From Tragulus kanchil (lineage: Eukaryota > Chordata > Mammalia > Artiodactyla > Tragulidae): 64,000 nt of DNA. Position 1 is the first letter of the stretch. Each line of letters starts with the position of its first letter. Below are positions 32,207 through 44,361 of this stretch, piece after piece. The position numbers and the translations under genes were made by a program. The stretch covers positions 3,038,001 through 3,102,000 of the forward strand of contig JAIOJX010000004.1 in assembly GCA_022376925.1 (NCBI GenBank), in the 5' to 3' direction. Below the pieces are notes generated by a model, which did not search any database, was not told the DNA's origin, and saw only the letters and a list, made by a program, of their open reading frames with translations.

Positions 32207-34361
32207 GTTGTGTCCCCTCGGCTGGTGACAGGTGCTGACTTGTCTTTGAGCTGGAGGAAGTTTGTCATGAGATCATGTGCCTTAAGCGTGTGGGTTTGTA
32301 GAGAGAAGAAGGCGGAGGAGGAACTCAAGGCGAGAGTCCCTGATTTCCAATCTCCCCAGTGAATCATGGAACACTATGATAAATCACTCACGGGGGTGGA
32401 AAGATGGAGTGAAAATCAGGAACTAAAGGCCAGATTTTCTTCAAGGAGAAAATTATTCAAAATCTTCTATTGATAAGATGATATCTAAAATTGATTTCTT
32501 CCCTTTTTCCACAGTGCTGTATTATCCCTCTGGAATCATTCTTTTATCTGGAAAACTGTCTTTCTGCTTTCCTCTCTGCTTTAATTAAGAAAACAATATT
32601 CTCAGAAGGGAGGGAAGGCGCCAGTGAATTCCGGGATACCCTGGGGTTCTGCAGACTTGGCTGTGGGTGCTTTTTGAGGCTCAGGATGGCCTCTCGTGGG
32701 CCCTGGCTGCTGGAGCCCTTCCCACGCAGCTCCTGCCGGCTCAGCCGCAAGGTCTGCAATTATTTAAAGAAAGCTCACAGCAAGTGGAAAAAGAGCAAGC
32801 ACACCTACCATACCATGTGGCCAGCAGGCAATTCAACACCAGGACTACCCAACTCCCTCCAGCCCTCACCAGCTGCTGGATTTTGCAGCCGGGTGGATTA
32901 GGTGACAGAGGGACTGATGGGCAGGTCCATGTGCGCCCTGTGGGTGAATGCAGGCAGCCTGGCCCTGCTTCAGCCTGGAAGACAGCATCTGCCTGCATCC
33001 AGGGGAAGTTCTGCTCTGAGCCTTCCAGAACAAGTTAGTAGAAAAGCAGTTTGGTTGGGTCACAAAGGAAGCTAAAAATGAAGGAATTTGAAATAAAAAG
33101 TTGATATTGCTTTAACTCAGACATTTGTCTAATTGCTCCATTTTGTTGTTATTGTTCAGTATTTGTGTTGTGTCTGACTCTTTGCGCCCCATGGACTGCA
33201 GCCAGGCTTCCCTGTCCTTCACTCTCTCTCGAGGATAGCGGAGGTTGGTTCCTGGAGACGGATGGAGCTGGGGCCCGTGAGTTCCTTGCATCCAGCGGGC
33301 AAAGCCAGTGGCAGGTCCTTAGCTCCCCAGGTTGTGTCCCCTCGGCTGGTGACAGGTGCTGACTTGTCTTTGAGCTGGAGGAAGTTTGTCATGAGATCAT
33401 GTGCCTTAAGCGTGTGGGTTTGTAGAGAGAAGAAGGCGGAGGAGGAACTCAAGGCGAGAGTCCCTGATTTCCAATCTCCCCAGTGAATCATGGAACACTA
33501 TGATAAATCACTCACGGGGGTGGAAAGATGGAGTGAAAATCAGGAACTAAAGGCCAGATTTTCTTCAAGGAGAAAATTATTCAAAATCTTCTATTGATAA
33601 GATGATATCTAAAATTGATTTCTTCCCTTTTTCCACAGTGCTGTATTATCCCTCTGGAATCATTCTTTTATCTGGAAAACTGTCTTTCTGCTTTCCTCTC
33701 TGCTTTAATTAAGAAAACAATATTCTCAGAAGGGAGGGAAGGCGCCAGTAAATTTCCCGGGATACCCTGGGGTTCTGCAGACTTGGCTGTGGGTGCTTTT
33801 TGAGGCTCAGGATGGCCTCTCGTGGGCCCTGGCTGCTGGAGCCCTTCCCACGCAGCTCCTGCCGGCTCAGCCGCAAGGTCTGCAATTATTTAAAGAAAGC
33901 TCACAGCAAGTGGAAAAAGAGCAAGCACACCTACCATACCATGTGGCCAGCAGGCAATTCAACACCAGGACTACCCAACTCCCTCCAGCCCTCACCAGCT
34001 GCTGGATTTTGCAGCCGGGTGGATTAGGTGACAGAGGGACTGATGGGCAGGTCCATGTGCGCCCTGTGGGTGAATGCAGGCAGCCTGGCCCTGCTTCAGC
34101 CTGGAAGACAGCATCTGCCTGCATCCAGGGGAAGTTCTGCTCTGAGCCTTCCAGAACAAGTTAGTAGAAAAGCAGTTTGGTTGGGTCACAAAGGAAGCTA
34201 AAAATGAAGGAATTTGAAATAAAAAGTTGATATTGCTTTAACTCAGACATTTGTCTAATTGCTCCATTTTGTTGTTATTGTTCAGTATTTGTGTTGTGTC
34301 TGACTCTTTGCGCCCCCATGGACTGCAGCGCGCCAGGCTTCCCTGTCCTTCACTCTCTCTC
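32112..34361. repeat. Tandem duplication I, chained to H, probably an assembly artefact
   Basis: Copy 1 is about 32112-33230 and copy 2 about 33237-34361, offset 1125-1126. The end of copy 1 loses 'GCGC' and a C (CCCCATGGACTGCAGCCAGG against CCCCCATGG...GCGCGCCAGG). The first 95 bases also lie at the end of H, so that part is present three times. Confidence 0.92.
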
Positions 34362-36470
34362 AGAGTTTGGTCAAACTTATGTCCATTGAGTCGGTGATGC
34401 GATCCAACCATCTCATCCTCTGTCGCCCCCTTTTCTTCCTGCCTCCAATCTTTCCTAGTATCAGAGTCTTTTCCATAATTCACCGTTAATCCTCAAGTGT
34501 TTTGGAGAAACAACTTATTACTTTAAATTTTTAAAATTTTATATCTTCATTTTTCAACACAGGTCTGTTTTAAGCTAAAATTCAAAATGTTAAGATGTTT
34601 TAAATAAAAGTTTTTAAATATTAAAGCATTTCCAAGGTTAGGAGCTAACTTATCATAGAAAGTGAGGCCACCCCTACCCCGTAATCTTATAGTCAAGTAG
34701 CAACCACTCTTAGCAACTTGGTTGTGTGTAAATGCTTCAGCTAACTATGTCACTCCCTACTTTATTTCTATGTTCGTTGTATTTTCATGTTATAAAAGTA
34801 GCAACTGTTAATTTATTGTTGAAATTTAAGAGAGTACAAATAGGCCAAAGGAAAAAAAAGAATCCTACACCCAGAAACAACCACTCAAAAGCAGTCTTTT
34901 TTTTTTCTTGGCTTGTTTCACCTCTAGCCAGGCTTCGCTCCTTGGGCACACTTCCGCCTTCCAGCCCTTTATGGACTAATTTCTGCTTATGACCTTGAGA
35001 AAGAGAGAACTTCGATGGAAGTCCTGAAAATGTTGCCCACCGTGTGACCTCTCTCCTTCTTCGTGACGTGGGATCAGTCTCTACATTGGCATGAGAATAC
35101 ACGTATCTTGTGTTCCAAAGTTAATTGCGTGGTTTAGTTGTCAACAGATGTACAGTGGTGTTATGACGCCACCATGCTGCGCCCACCATGGAGACGGCTC
35201 TTGTTTTCACTCAGACCACATCACATTTGGACAGCATTTAATCACCTCCAAGTATTTCACATGACCCATCACCGTTATCCTCCAGATTTTAATCACCCCA
35301 GAGGTTTAGCTTTTATTCCACACATACCTTTTTCTTTTTTTAAATATTTTATTTACTCAGACATTTGTCTAATTGCTCCATTTTGTTGTTATTGTTCAGT
35401 ATTTGTGTTGTGTCTGACTCTTTGCGCCCCCATGGACTGCAGCGCGCCAGGCTTCCCTGTCCTTCACTCTCTCTCAGAGTTTGGTCAAACTTATGTCCAT
35501 TGAGTCGGTGATGCGATCCAACCATCTCATCCTCTGTCGCCCCCTTTTCTTCCTGCCCCCAATCTTTCCTAGTATCAGAGTCTTTTCCATAATTCACCGT
35601 TAATCCTCAAGTGTTTTGGAGAAACAACTTATTACTTTAAATTTTTAAAATTTTATATCTTCATTTTTCAACACAGGTCTGTTTTAAGCTAAAATTCAAA
35701 ATGTTAAGATGTTTTAAATAAAAGTTTTTAAATATTAAAGCATTTCCAAGGTTAGGAGCTAACTTATCATAGAAAGTGAGGCCACCCCTACCCCGTAATC
35801 TTATAGTCAAGTAGCAACCACTCTTAGCAACTTGGTTGTGTGTAAATGCTTCAGCTAACTATGTCACTCCCTACTTTATTTCTATGTGCGTTGTATTTTC
35901 CTGTTATAAAAGTAGCAACTGTTAATTTATTGTTGAAATTTAAGAGAGTACAAATAGGCCAAAGGAAAAAAAAGAATCCTACACCCAGAAACAACCACTC
36001 AAAAGCAGTCTTTTTTTTTTCTTGGCTTGTTTCACCTCTAGCCAGGCTTCGCTCCTTGGGCACACTTCCGCCTTCCAGCCCTTTATGGACTAATTTCTGC
36101 TTATGACCTTGAGAAAGAGAGAACTTCGATGGAAGTCCTGAAAATGTTGCCCACCGTGTGACCTCTCTCCTTCTTCGTGACGTGGGATCAGTCTCTACAT
36201 TGGCATGAGAATACACGTATCTTGTGTTCCAAAGTTAATTGCGTGGTTTAGTTGTCAACAGATGTACAGTGGTGTTATGACGCCACCATGCTGCGCCCAC
36301 CATGGAGACGGCTCTTGTTTTCACTCAGACCACATCACATTTGGACAGCATTTAATCACCTCCAAGTATTTCACATGACCCATCACCGTTATCCTCCAGA
36401 TTTTAATCACCCCAGAGGTTTAGCTTTTATTCCACACATACCTTTTTTTTTTTTTTTAAATATTTTATTT
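34241..36470. repeat. Tandem duplication J, chained to I, probably an assembly artefact
   Basis: Copy 1 is about 34241-35354 and copy 2 about 35355-36470, offset 1114. A few single-base differences occur (for example GTTCGTTG against GTGCGTTG near 34772 and 35886). Copy 1 ends in the T-rich tail where the SINE at 36440 begins in copy 2. About 33115-33230 is present three times. Confidence 0.92.
34260..34480 (-). mobile_element. RTE-BovB LINE 3' end, antisense
   Basis: Plus strand: GTTGTGTCTGACTCTTTGCG, TCCATTGAGTCGGTGATGCG and ATCCAACCATCTCATCCTCT are the reverse of the BovB ORF end and 3' terminus. Further copies at about 33135-33230 (cut) and 35374-35594 stem from duplications I and J. Confidence 0.9.
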
Positions 36471-36777
36471 ATTTATTTACTTTGGGCGGGGGTCGGGTTG
36501 GGGAGGGAGGGGAGTGGGCGGGCCACTTCTATTGGTCTTTCATTTCTCTATTTTCATTCGTCTTCGTTCTTTGGCTCCTGTGGGCCTCCCATTGCGGTGG
36601 CGTCTGTTGCATAGTGCCGGCTCTGGGCGCATGCGCTCCAGAGCTCCGGCTCGGTGATTGGACACATCAGTCCAGCCGCTCCGCGGCACGTGGGATCTTC
36701 CCAGGCCAGGGCTCGAACCGGCGCCCCTTGCACTGCAAGGCGGTGTCCTTACCCACTGGACCACCAGGAGAAGCCCC
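36440..36777 (-). mobile_element. CHR-type SINE, young long subfamily
   Basis: Full-length, with target-site duplication around ACATACCTTTT at about 36426 and 36780. CpG core intact. G-rich segment and (TTTA)n tail present. Confidence 0.92.
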
Positions 36778-37059
36778 AGACATACCTTTTTATGTGTGTT
36801 TGTTAGTATATACAGAGGAAGTTTAACACCGGTGCAGGTAGAGAAGGTGTTTACACCCAGATTTCCGGATTATGCAGGCCATTTAAAGTGTTAACTGCTC
36901 CATCGTGTGACTGAGGCTGCTATTGGAGCTGACCCAAAGGGAAGCGATTGGGTGGGGGTCCCGTGGAGCAGGCCCGGGGAAGATCCAGCTGCCCAGCAAG
37001 TTAATTTTCATACTGGTTTCCACATACAGCATTGTTCAATGGGAAAGAGACAACAGAGT

Positions 37060-37640
37060 TGTTTTTGTATTTATTTTGAAAATGTAATACATGATCCTCC
37101 TTGAAAAATCTGAAAATTATAAATGGAAGTCCTCTCTCCCATTCTTGTGCTCTTGTCCCCACAGCAACCTTGCTACCAAAGTCTAAAGTGTTCTTCCAAA
37201 GAAAAACTGTGCAGCGTATATATGGTCTAACTTCTAACTCTGCCTCCATTTTTTGCACAAATGGTAGCAAGCTAAGACCATTGCCCTGCAGGTTGCTTGT
37301 TTTTTTCCACTTAATATTATATGTATAAAGATCATTCATATCATCATATAAAGAAAGATCTACTTCATGTTTTGTCTTGACTGCAGTTTGCTTAACCAGT
37401 TTTCTATTGGACATTTTGGTTATTCCTAATTTAGTGCTGGTACTAGTCTGTGGTGAATGTTTTTGTGTGAGCGTCACTTTGCCCATGTGTGAGTGGATCT
37501 GTAAGGATAAATGCCGTCAAGTGCATTTGCTCAGTTAAAGGGTGCATGTATGTAAAATTTTGACGAATGTTTCCACATCCCCTTCATGAGATCACGTCAC
37601 TTTTGCATTCCCACAGAAATGAATAGGAGATGCTTTTGCA
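37060..37640 (-). mobile_element. Old L1 (L1M-type) 3' region, antisense
   Basis: AT-rich, with TTTTTTCCACTTAATATTAT, CAGTTTTCTATTGGACATTT and TCACTTTTGCATTCCCACAG, words typical of antisense old L1 3' ends. A 161-codon minus-strand frame within it has no family signature. Confidence 0.65.
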
Positions 37641-37889
37641 CGAACACAGCATGGTATTAAATTTTCTTGATCTTTGTTAATCTGCTGTCTCTTTGAAGTT
37701 CTAATCTGCAGACTTTCTCTCCTGGTTAAGAGTCACCTGTGTTTCCTTTCCAGCGAACCGCCTATTGTGTTGTTGATTGTTACTGATTTATATGGGTGAG
37801 CTTGCTTCTCTGCCACTTTCCTTTACAATTGCCCGGTATCTTCTTGGGCACCACCCTGCTCTCGGGCACCCCAGCTGAAGGGGTCTAGG

Positions 37890-38060
37890 CCCAGGGGCCT
37901 AGGACTGGGATCCAGATCCTGCTGTGTGACTTGACTGAGTCACTTACACTCTCTGAGTCTCTCTTTCCCTCTCTGTAAGGTGAGGCTGTTAGTTCAACAG
38001 CAGAGTTGGTGCTAGATCAGATAAATCAGTGTATTTCTATAAACTGGTTGAAAGCTGTAA
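37890..38060 (+). mobile_element. MIR SINE fragment
   Basis: GATCCTGCTGTGTGACTTGA, AGTCACTTACACTCTCTGAG and CCCTCTCTGTAAGGTGAGGC follow sense MIR. Confidence 0.75.
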
Positions 38061-38609
38061 AATCCTAGTATCGCCTGAATATTTATTTACTTAGTTTCAG
38101 ATGACCGAAAAGATTTTAGATTCTTAGAACTTGAGAGCCATGCCATCTGGTTAAGTAGGGGTCAAACAGGTGGGGAAAGTGAGGCCCAGAGATAGTAGGC
38201 CTGCCGGAGTCCCACGTGAGATGCTGGTCTGGCCCAGAATAGGGTCCTGAGTTGTCTTAATACAGTAGGAGCCCTGGGTTAGGTACAGTTTCTCTGAGAA
38301 CATCCTGATTCTTATGGTAGATTATTCTAATTTCCACGAAAGCCTCTCCCTTTCAGGGGAATGTCTTGTGGCTGAACCCCAAGAGCCAGTGGCTGAGAGA
38401 TATCTAGGTTGGAATTCCAGTTCCGCCCTGCGTTAGCTGCAGACCCCATGCTAGGTGACTTCAGCCTTTGGGGCCGTGACTGCCTTCTCTACTGAGCAGA
38501 GAGGGCGGTTGGAAGGATTACTGAGACCACAGCGAGAGAGCCCTGCCTGTCTGGCTTGGTAGGTGGTATCATTATCATTGTTTGACTTTGCAGAAGGCGC
38601 CTGACACCT

Positions 38610-38780
38610 TGGGTTCAAGGCCTTGCTCTGCCCTCCCCTCGCTGGTTGGCCGTCTTATCTCACTTCTCTGAGGAAGTAATAGGAGTCCTGACTGTATGGG
38701 GTGGATTTGAAGAATCAAGAATATAAAATGCTTGCCATATAGGAGGCACCAAAGTGCTTATTATGTACTGGCACTGGTCC
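38610..38780 (+). mobile_element. MIR SINE fragment
   Basis: TTGGGTTCAAGGCCTTGCTC, TATCTCACTTCTCTGAGG and GAATATAAAATGCTTGCCAT follow sense MIR. Repeated at about 39710-39880. Confidence 0.7.
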
Positions 38781-39411
38781 AGACTTTGGGGATTTAGCAA
38801 AAAGAAGTGAGGTCCCTGGCCTTGGGAAGCCTACATCCTAGTTTATTGTTGTTCTTGGTCCTACTAGGGATTGCATGGTCTGGCCACAGTCACGTCCTGA
38901 TGGGGATTCTGATTGGTCTAGAACCCCTAGGACACATACTCTGAGGGGATGTGGGGATTTTTCCTGCTTCTGTAGACTCTACAGATCACTTCCTGTGGAA
39001 TGTTCTTTTTCTGTAATCCCAGAGAATTTGACTCAACCTGCCTTCCCCTTCCTCCCATGGGGATTGGGGGCAGGGCCTCACCTGGTAGGAGCAGAGGGGA
39101 CCAGAGCTTCCTTAACTGCAGCCACAGTCCTAAGGTCCAGTGCCTTGCCTGGTGCATTGTTCTTTTGGCTGTGGGGAGTTCCTGTCTCACTCCACCCGTA
39201 TTTAATGCCCATTTCCTGTGCTTGGACAAGGGGGCAAAGTGATAGACCCAGTCCCGACTGAGGGGAAGTGACATAGGGAAACAGAAAGGAAACATGATTT
39301 CAGCTAGTGACAAACCCTGAGAGCAAATAAGACATGGACTTGTGACAGGGATCGGGGTTGTGAGCTGCATCAGAGAGGGTGGTCCGGAAGGCCCCTCTCT
39401 GAGATGGTATT

Positions 39412-39583
39412 TGTGCAGTGCTTAGTCTCTCAGTCATATCCGACTCTTTGTGACCCCGTGGACTGTAACCCGCCAGGCTCCTCACTCCAGGGGATTTTCC
39501 CGACCTAGGGGTGGAACTCGCGTCTCCTATGTCTCCTACTTTGCAGGTGAATTCTTTACCTGCTGAGGCCATCAGGGAAGCCG
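39412..39583 (-). mobile_element. Bov-tA-type SINE
   Basis: Plus strand: TTAGTCTCTCAGTCATATCC, GACTGTAACCCGCCAGGCTC and GAATTCTTTACCTGCTGAGG before CATCAGGGAAGCC. Repeated at about 40512-40683. Confidence 0.9.
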
Positions 39584-40870
39584 TTCCTGCATAGACCTGA
39601 GATGTCAAAGAAAGCAGGCTTTTCTGGGAGTGGGTGCAAACTGCTGCCTTTTGGCTTGGTAGGTGGTATCATTATCATTGTTTGACTTTGCAGAAGGCGC
39701 CTGACACCTTGGGTTCAAGGCCTTGCTCTGCCCTCCCCTCGCTGGTTGGCCGTCTTATCTCACTTCTCTGAGGAAGTAATAGGAGTCCTGACTGTATGGG
39801 GTGGATTTGAAGAATCAAGAATATAAAATGCTTGCCATATAGGAGGCACCAAAGTGCTTATTATGTACTGGCACTGGTCCAGACTTTGGGGATTTAGCAA
39901 AAAGAAGTGAGGTCCCTGGCCTTGGGAAGCCTACATCCTAGTTTATTGTTGTTCTTGGTCCTACTAGGGATTGCATGGTCTGGCCACAGTCACGTCCTGA
40001 TGGGGATTCTGATTGGTCTAGAACCCCTAGGACACATACTCTGAGGGGATGTGGGGATTTTTCCTGCTTCTGTAGACTCTACAGATCACTTCCTGTGGAA
40101 TGTTCTTTTTCTGTAATCCCAGAGAATTTGACTCAACCTGCCTTCCCCTTCCTCCCATGGGGATTGGGGGCAGGGCCTCACCTGGTAGGAGCAGAGGGGA
40201 CCAGAGCTTCCTTAACTGCAGCCACAGTCCTAAGGTCCAGTGCCTTGCCTGGTGCATTGTTCTTTTGGCTGTGGGGAGTTCCTGTCTCACTCCACCCGTA
40301 TTTAATGCCCATTTCCTGTGCTTGGACAAGGGGGCAAAGTGATAGACCCAGTCCCGACTGAGGGGAAGTGACATAGGGAAACAGAAAGGAAACATGATTT
40401 CAGCTAGTGACAAACCCTGAGAGCAAATAAGACATGGACTTGTGACAGGGATCGGGGTTGTGAGCTGCATCAGAGAGGGTGGTCCGGAAGGCCCCTCTCT
40501 GAGATGGTATTTGTGCAGTGCTTAGTCTCTCAGTCATATCCGACTCTTTGTGACCCCGTGGACTGTAACCCGCCAGGCTCCTCACTCCAGGGGATTTTCC
40601 CGACCTAGGGGTGGAACTCGCGTCTCCTATGTCTCCTACTTTGCAGGTGAATTCTTTACCTGCTGAGGCCATCAGGGAAGCCGTTCCTGCATAGACCTGA
40701 GATGTCAAAAAGAAAGCAGGCTTTGGGGGAAAGGTGGTGTAGGCCGTGGGGAGTGGCACGTGCAAAGGCCTTGTGCTGCTGAGTCTGGCAGGTGTTACCA
40801 GATACTCCCACCATTTGTGCAGCCAAGATCCCAGGGGAGGCTGTGTGGAGCCCTGGTGCTTGAGCATCTT

Positions 40871-41168
40871 GTTTGTTTGTTTGTTTGTTTGCTATTTTTC
40901 AAAAAATTTTGGCCTCTTTTCATTGGTTTTTCATCCATTTATTTTCATCCATCTTTATTCTTTGGCCTGTGTGGGCCTCCCATTGCAGCGGCCCCTCTCG
41001 CTGCAGAGCACTGGATCTGGGCACATGCGCTCCAGAGCACTGGCTCCTAATTGGACACACCGGTCCAGCTGCCCCTCGACATGTGGGATCTTCCCAGGCC
41101 ATGGATCGAACGGGTGACCCTTGCACTGCAAGGCAGTCTCTTTACCCACTGGACCACCAGGGAAGCCC
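40871..41168 (-). mobile_element. CHR-type SINE with (TTTG)n tail
   Basis: Flanked by CTTGAGCATCTT / CTTGTGCATCTT. The A-rich tail has become (TTTG)n at 40870-40890. CpG content is intermediate between old and young copies. Confidence 0.88.
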
Positions 41169-41887
41169 CTTGTGCATCTTTTCAGAGCAGGTGAAGCGCT
41201 AGTTATAAATCAGAGCAGGCCCCACGTGAGGGGATCAGCTCTGGAGAGCTGAGCGAATACAACTGTATGTTAGCCCATCGCTTAAGTGACAACATTTCTT
41301 TGAAATGAGCAAAATGGACAAGGCCTTTCTAAGTTGAAGAATGGAGGCCTTCTCTAACTCAGAGGAGCTCTGCCAGGCTGTCCTAACAGATGAGGGCTTC
41401 CTCTCTGGCTCTCCGTCTAATGGTGTCAGCGTCCAGAGGCACCCTTGATGCAAAGTCAATTTCCACTCTTGGACCTGCGATTTAACGCCCGAATGCTTGG
41501 AGAGCTGCAGAGAGTCGAGGTCAGTGGGGCTAATTGGGTTGCTTCATAAGAAGGAGATTCTTAGAATTGGTATAGCCAGGCCCAGGGTAGGGTCGCAGTG
41601 CAGAGAAACCAGCCGGCCTGGACGAGGGGCCAGGCCAGGAGGAGGAAGGGAGGCCCAGCCAGAGGGAAGTGCTGGTCACAGAGCTGGAGTGACACAGATA
41701 AATGTGGAGGCCTCGGACTCCCATGGACTCTGCTGCCCGGGGCAAGGCTCCTCCAGGAGTCTGATGTTCTAGAAAAAGACCAGGTGGTCAGCTTGGAGCT
41801 TTTTTTTTTTTTTTTTAAGTTTTTACAGAGTTTTGTTGTTCACAGACATGTATGTTCCCAGATCAGTCATATGCATATGGAGCTTTT
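41169..41887. other. Unique intronic sequence
   Basis: No repeat, exon or regulatory cluster recognised apart from a T run at about 41800-41817. Confidence 0.5.
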
Positions 41888-42139
41888 TTTTTCTTTTCTT
41901 GCTTTTAGTATTTATTTATTTATTTGGCCGTGTTGGGTCTTAGGTGTGGCTCACAGGGTCTTCAGTCTTTTTATGGCATGTGCGATCTTTTAGTTGTGGC
42001 ACACAGGATCTATTTTTACTTGTGGTATGCTAACTCTTAGTTGTGGCCTGTGGAATCTAGTTCCCTGACCAGGGATCGAACACAGACCCTCTGTATTGGG
42101 AGTGGGGAGTCTTAGCCACTGGACCACCAGGGAGATCCC
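41888..42139 (-). mobile_element. CHR-2-like SINE
   Basis: Plus strand: (TATT)n, GGCCGTGTTGGGTCTTAGGT, TCCCTGACCAGGGATCGAAC and ACTGGACCACCAGGGAGATC. This is the classical body, distinct from the long subfamily with the ATTGGACACA core. Confidence 0.88.
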
Positions 42140-43067
42140 ATCTTTTTTGGTCTTGACTAATCTCTCCTAGCGACAACCTGGATTAGATGCTGGCAACCTT
42201 TTCTCCTTCTGTCCCCCTGATACTATGACCCCCGCTCCCCACCCACACATCGTGTCTGCGGTCCAGAACAGCTGGTCCTGGGGACAGGTTGACCATGTGG
42301 TGGCTGTGTGAGCGCACGTCACAGTGATAAGGTTGTACATTCAGCCAACTTGTGTCCCACTGTTGGGTGGACTCTGGCTAGGTAACCCTGCCCTTGGGAC
42401 AGATCAGTCTTTACCTTGTTCTAGGTTAGCCTTCACTTATTCATCCATATTCACTCCTTCCTTCGTCCATCGTCGATCCTTTCACTTATCCATTTAGTCC
42501 ACAAACTATGCTTACTGAGCCATCGTCTATGCCACACTCTGTGTTGGGTACTGGGGGCACAGGAGCAGCAGGACAGAGTATCCCCACTGTCTTTGAGCTT
42601 AGAGTCCTCTGGAAAGAGGGCAGAGTGGACCCATGCCTTTCATGCATCATCATTATGATTATACTTATCACTGAAGCTGTTGTGATAAGCCAAGTCCTAG
42701 GATCTCCTTGGGCAGTCTGGATCCAGGCGGGATCTCCTGTGTGGTCACGTGCTGGACCAGGTGGCACCCTGTGGGAACAGGGCTCCTGTCTAGGGGCTCA
42801 TTGCCTTGGGGATTCAAAGACGCCTGCAGGCCAGTTCTTCCCACGGGCTGGAGCCTTTCTTCCAGGTGCCAAGCTGTCCTCTGTCTCTGCGGTGAGGTCG
42901 TATCTTGCTTTTTATTTTAATTCAACAAATATTTAAATAGTTACAAATGTTTATAATTATGTATTTTACATTATTACTTCCAGTTTTAAAGCAGATATAT
43001 TTAATTAAAGAATTAGTGATTTTATACATTCACAGTTCCTCTTGTTCACATAGCAGTAACTTCTGCT

Positions 43068-43339
43068 TTTTTTCTTTTTTTTGGCCACTTCTATTGGTCT
43101 TTCATTTATCTATTTTCATCCATCTTTGTTCTTTGGCCTGTGTAGGCCTCCCATCACAGTGGCCTCCCTCGCTGCAGAGCGCTGGTTCCGGGCGCATGCG
43201 CTCCAGAGCTCCATTTTGGTAGTTGGACACATCGGTCCAGCTGTGCCATGGCACGTGGGATCTTCCCAGCCAGGGATCGAACCAGCACCCCTTGCACTGC
43301 AAGGTGGTGTCCTTACCCACTGGACCACCAGGGAAGCCC
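43068..43339 (-). mobile_element. CHR-type SINE, intermediate copy
   Basis: Long-subfamily body with GCGCATGCGCTCCAGAG retained but the G-rich segment absent. TTCTGCTTT flanks both ends. A second copy is at about 44163-44434 and a third, head-only copy at 45439-45510, through duplications L and M. Confidence 0.88.
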
Positions 43340-43379
43340 GTTTCTGCTTTGTGTTTGAAATATAAAGCAAACATTTATT

Positions 43380-43620
43380 AGAATTTTAATTACAAAAGAA
43401 TTAAATCTTTTTTGAAGAAAATTAAAGACATAGATACTGTCCTCCAAAAGGAAATAAAGACTACCCATAATTTCACTATCTAGACATGACTCCCATGAAT
43501 GTTTCTTTTCTTCTTTCTTCCCATAAACAATTTTTCTTGAAAAAAGATCAGATCATATTGTCTTTGTGACTTTTTCACTTAGTGTTCTATTGGATGATAT
43601 ATCTTTAAGATCCCATTGAT
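43380..43620 (-). mobile_element. Old L1-like 3' sequence
   Basis: AATTAAATCTTTTTTGAAGA, GACTACCCATAATTTCACTA and GACTTTTTCACTTAGTGTTC resemble old L1 3' ends. Repeated at about 44475-44720 and 45552-45795. Confidence 0.55.
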
Positions 43621-44361
43621 CGTTTGCCACACTCTGTGTTGGGTACTGGGGGCACAGGAGCAGCAGGACAGAGTATCCCCACTGTCTTTGAGCTTAGAGT
43701 CCTCTGGAAAGAGGGCAGAGTGGACCCATGCCTTTCATGCATCATCATTATGATTATACTTATCACTGAAGCTGTTGTGATAAGCCAAGTCCTAGGATCT
43801 CCTTGGGCAGTCTGGATCCAGGCGGGATCTCCTGTGTGGTCACGTGCTGGACCAGGTGGCACCCTGTGGGAACAGGGCTCCTGTCTAGGGGCTCATTGCC
43901 TTGGGGATTCAAAGACGCCTGCAGGCCAGTTCTTCCCACGGGCTGGAGCCTTTCTTCCAGGTGCCAAGCTGTCCTCTGTCTCTGCGGTGAGGTCGTATCT
44001 TGCTTTTTATTTTAATTCAACAAATATTTAAATAGTTACAAATGTTTATAATTATGTATTTTACATTATTACTTCCAGTTTTAAAGCAGATATATTTAAT
44101 TAAAGAATTAGTGATTTTATACATTCACAGTTCCTCTTGTTCACATAGCAGTAACTTCTGCTTTTTTTCTTTTTTTTGGCCACTTCTATTGGTCTTTCAT
44201 TTATCTATTTTCATCCATCTTTGTTCTTTGGCCTGTGTAGGCCTCCCATCACAGTGGCCTCCCTCGCTGCAGAGCGCTGGTTCCGGGCGCATGCGCTCCA
44301 GAGCTCCATTTTGGTAGTTGGACACATCGGTCCAGCTGTGCCATGGCACGTGGGATCTTCC

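Larger units (their letters stand above)
38552..40724. repeat. Tandem duplication K, probably an assembly artefact
   Basis: Copy 1 is about 38552-39622 and copy 2 about 39652-40724, offset 1100. Copy 1 loses two A in a run 15 bases before its end (GTCAAAGAAAG against GTCAAAAAGAAAG). A 29-base unmatched filler separates the copies. Confidence 0.92.

Noticed and set aside
37001..37486. 161-codon minus-strand frame
   Set aside because: Lies in an old, AT-rich L1 3' region and has no family signature.
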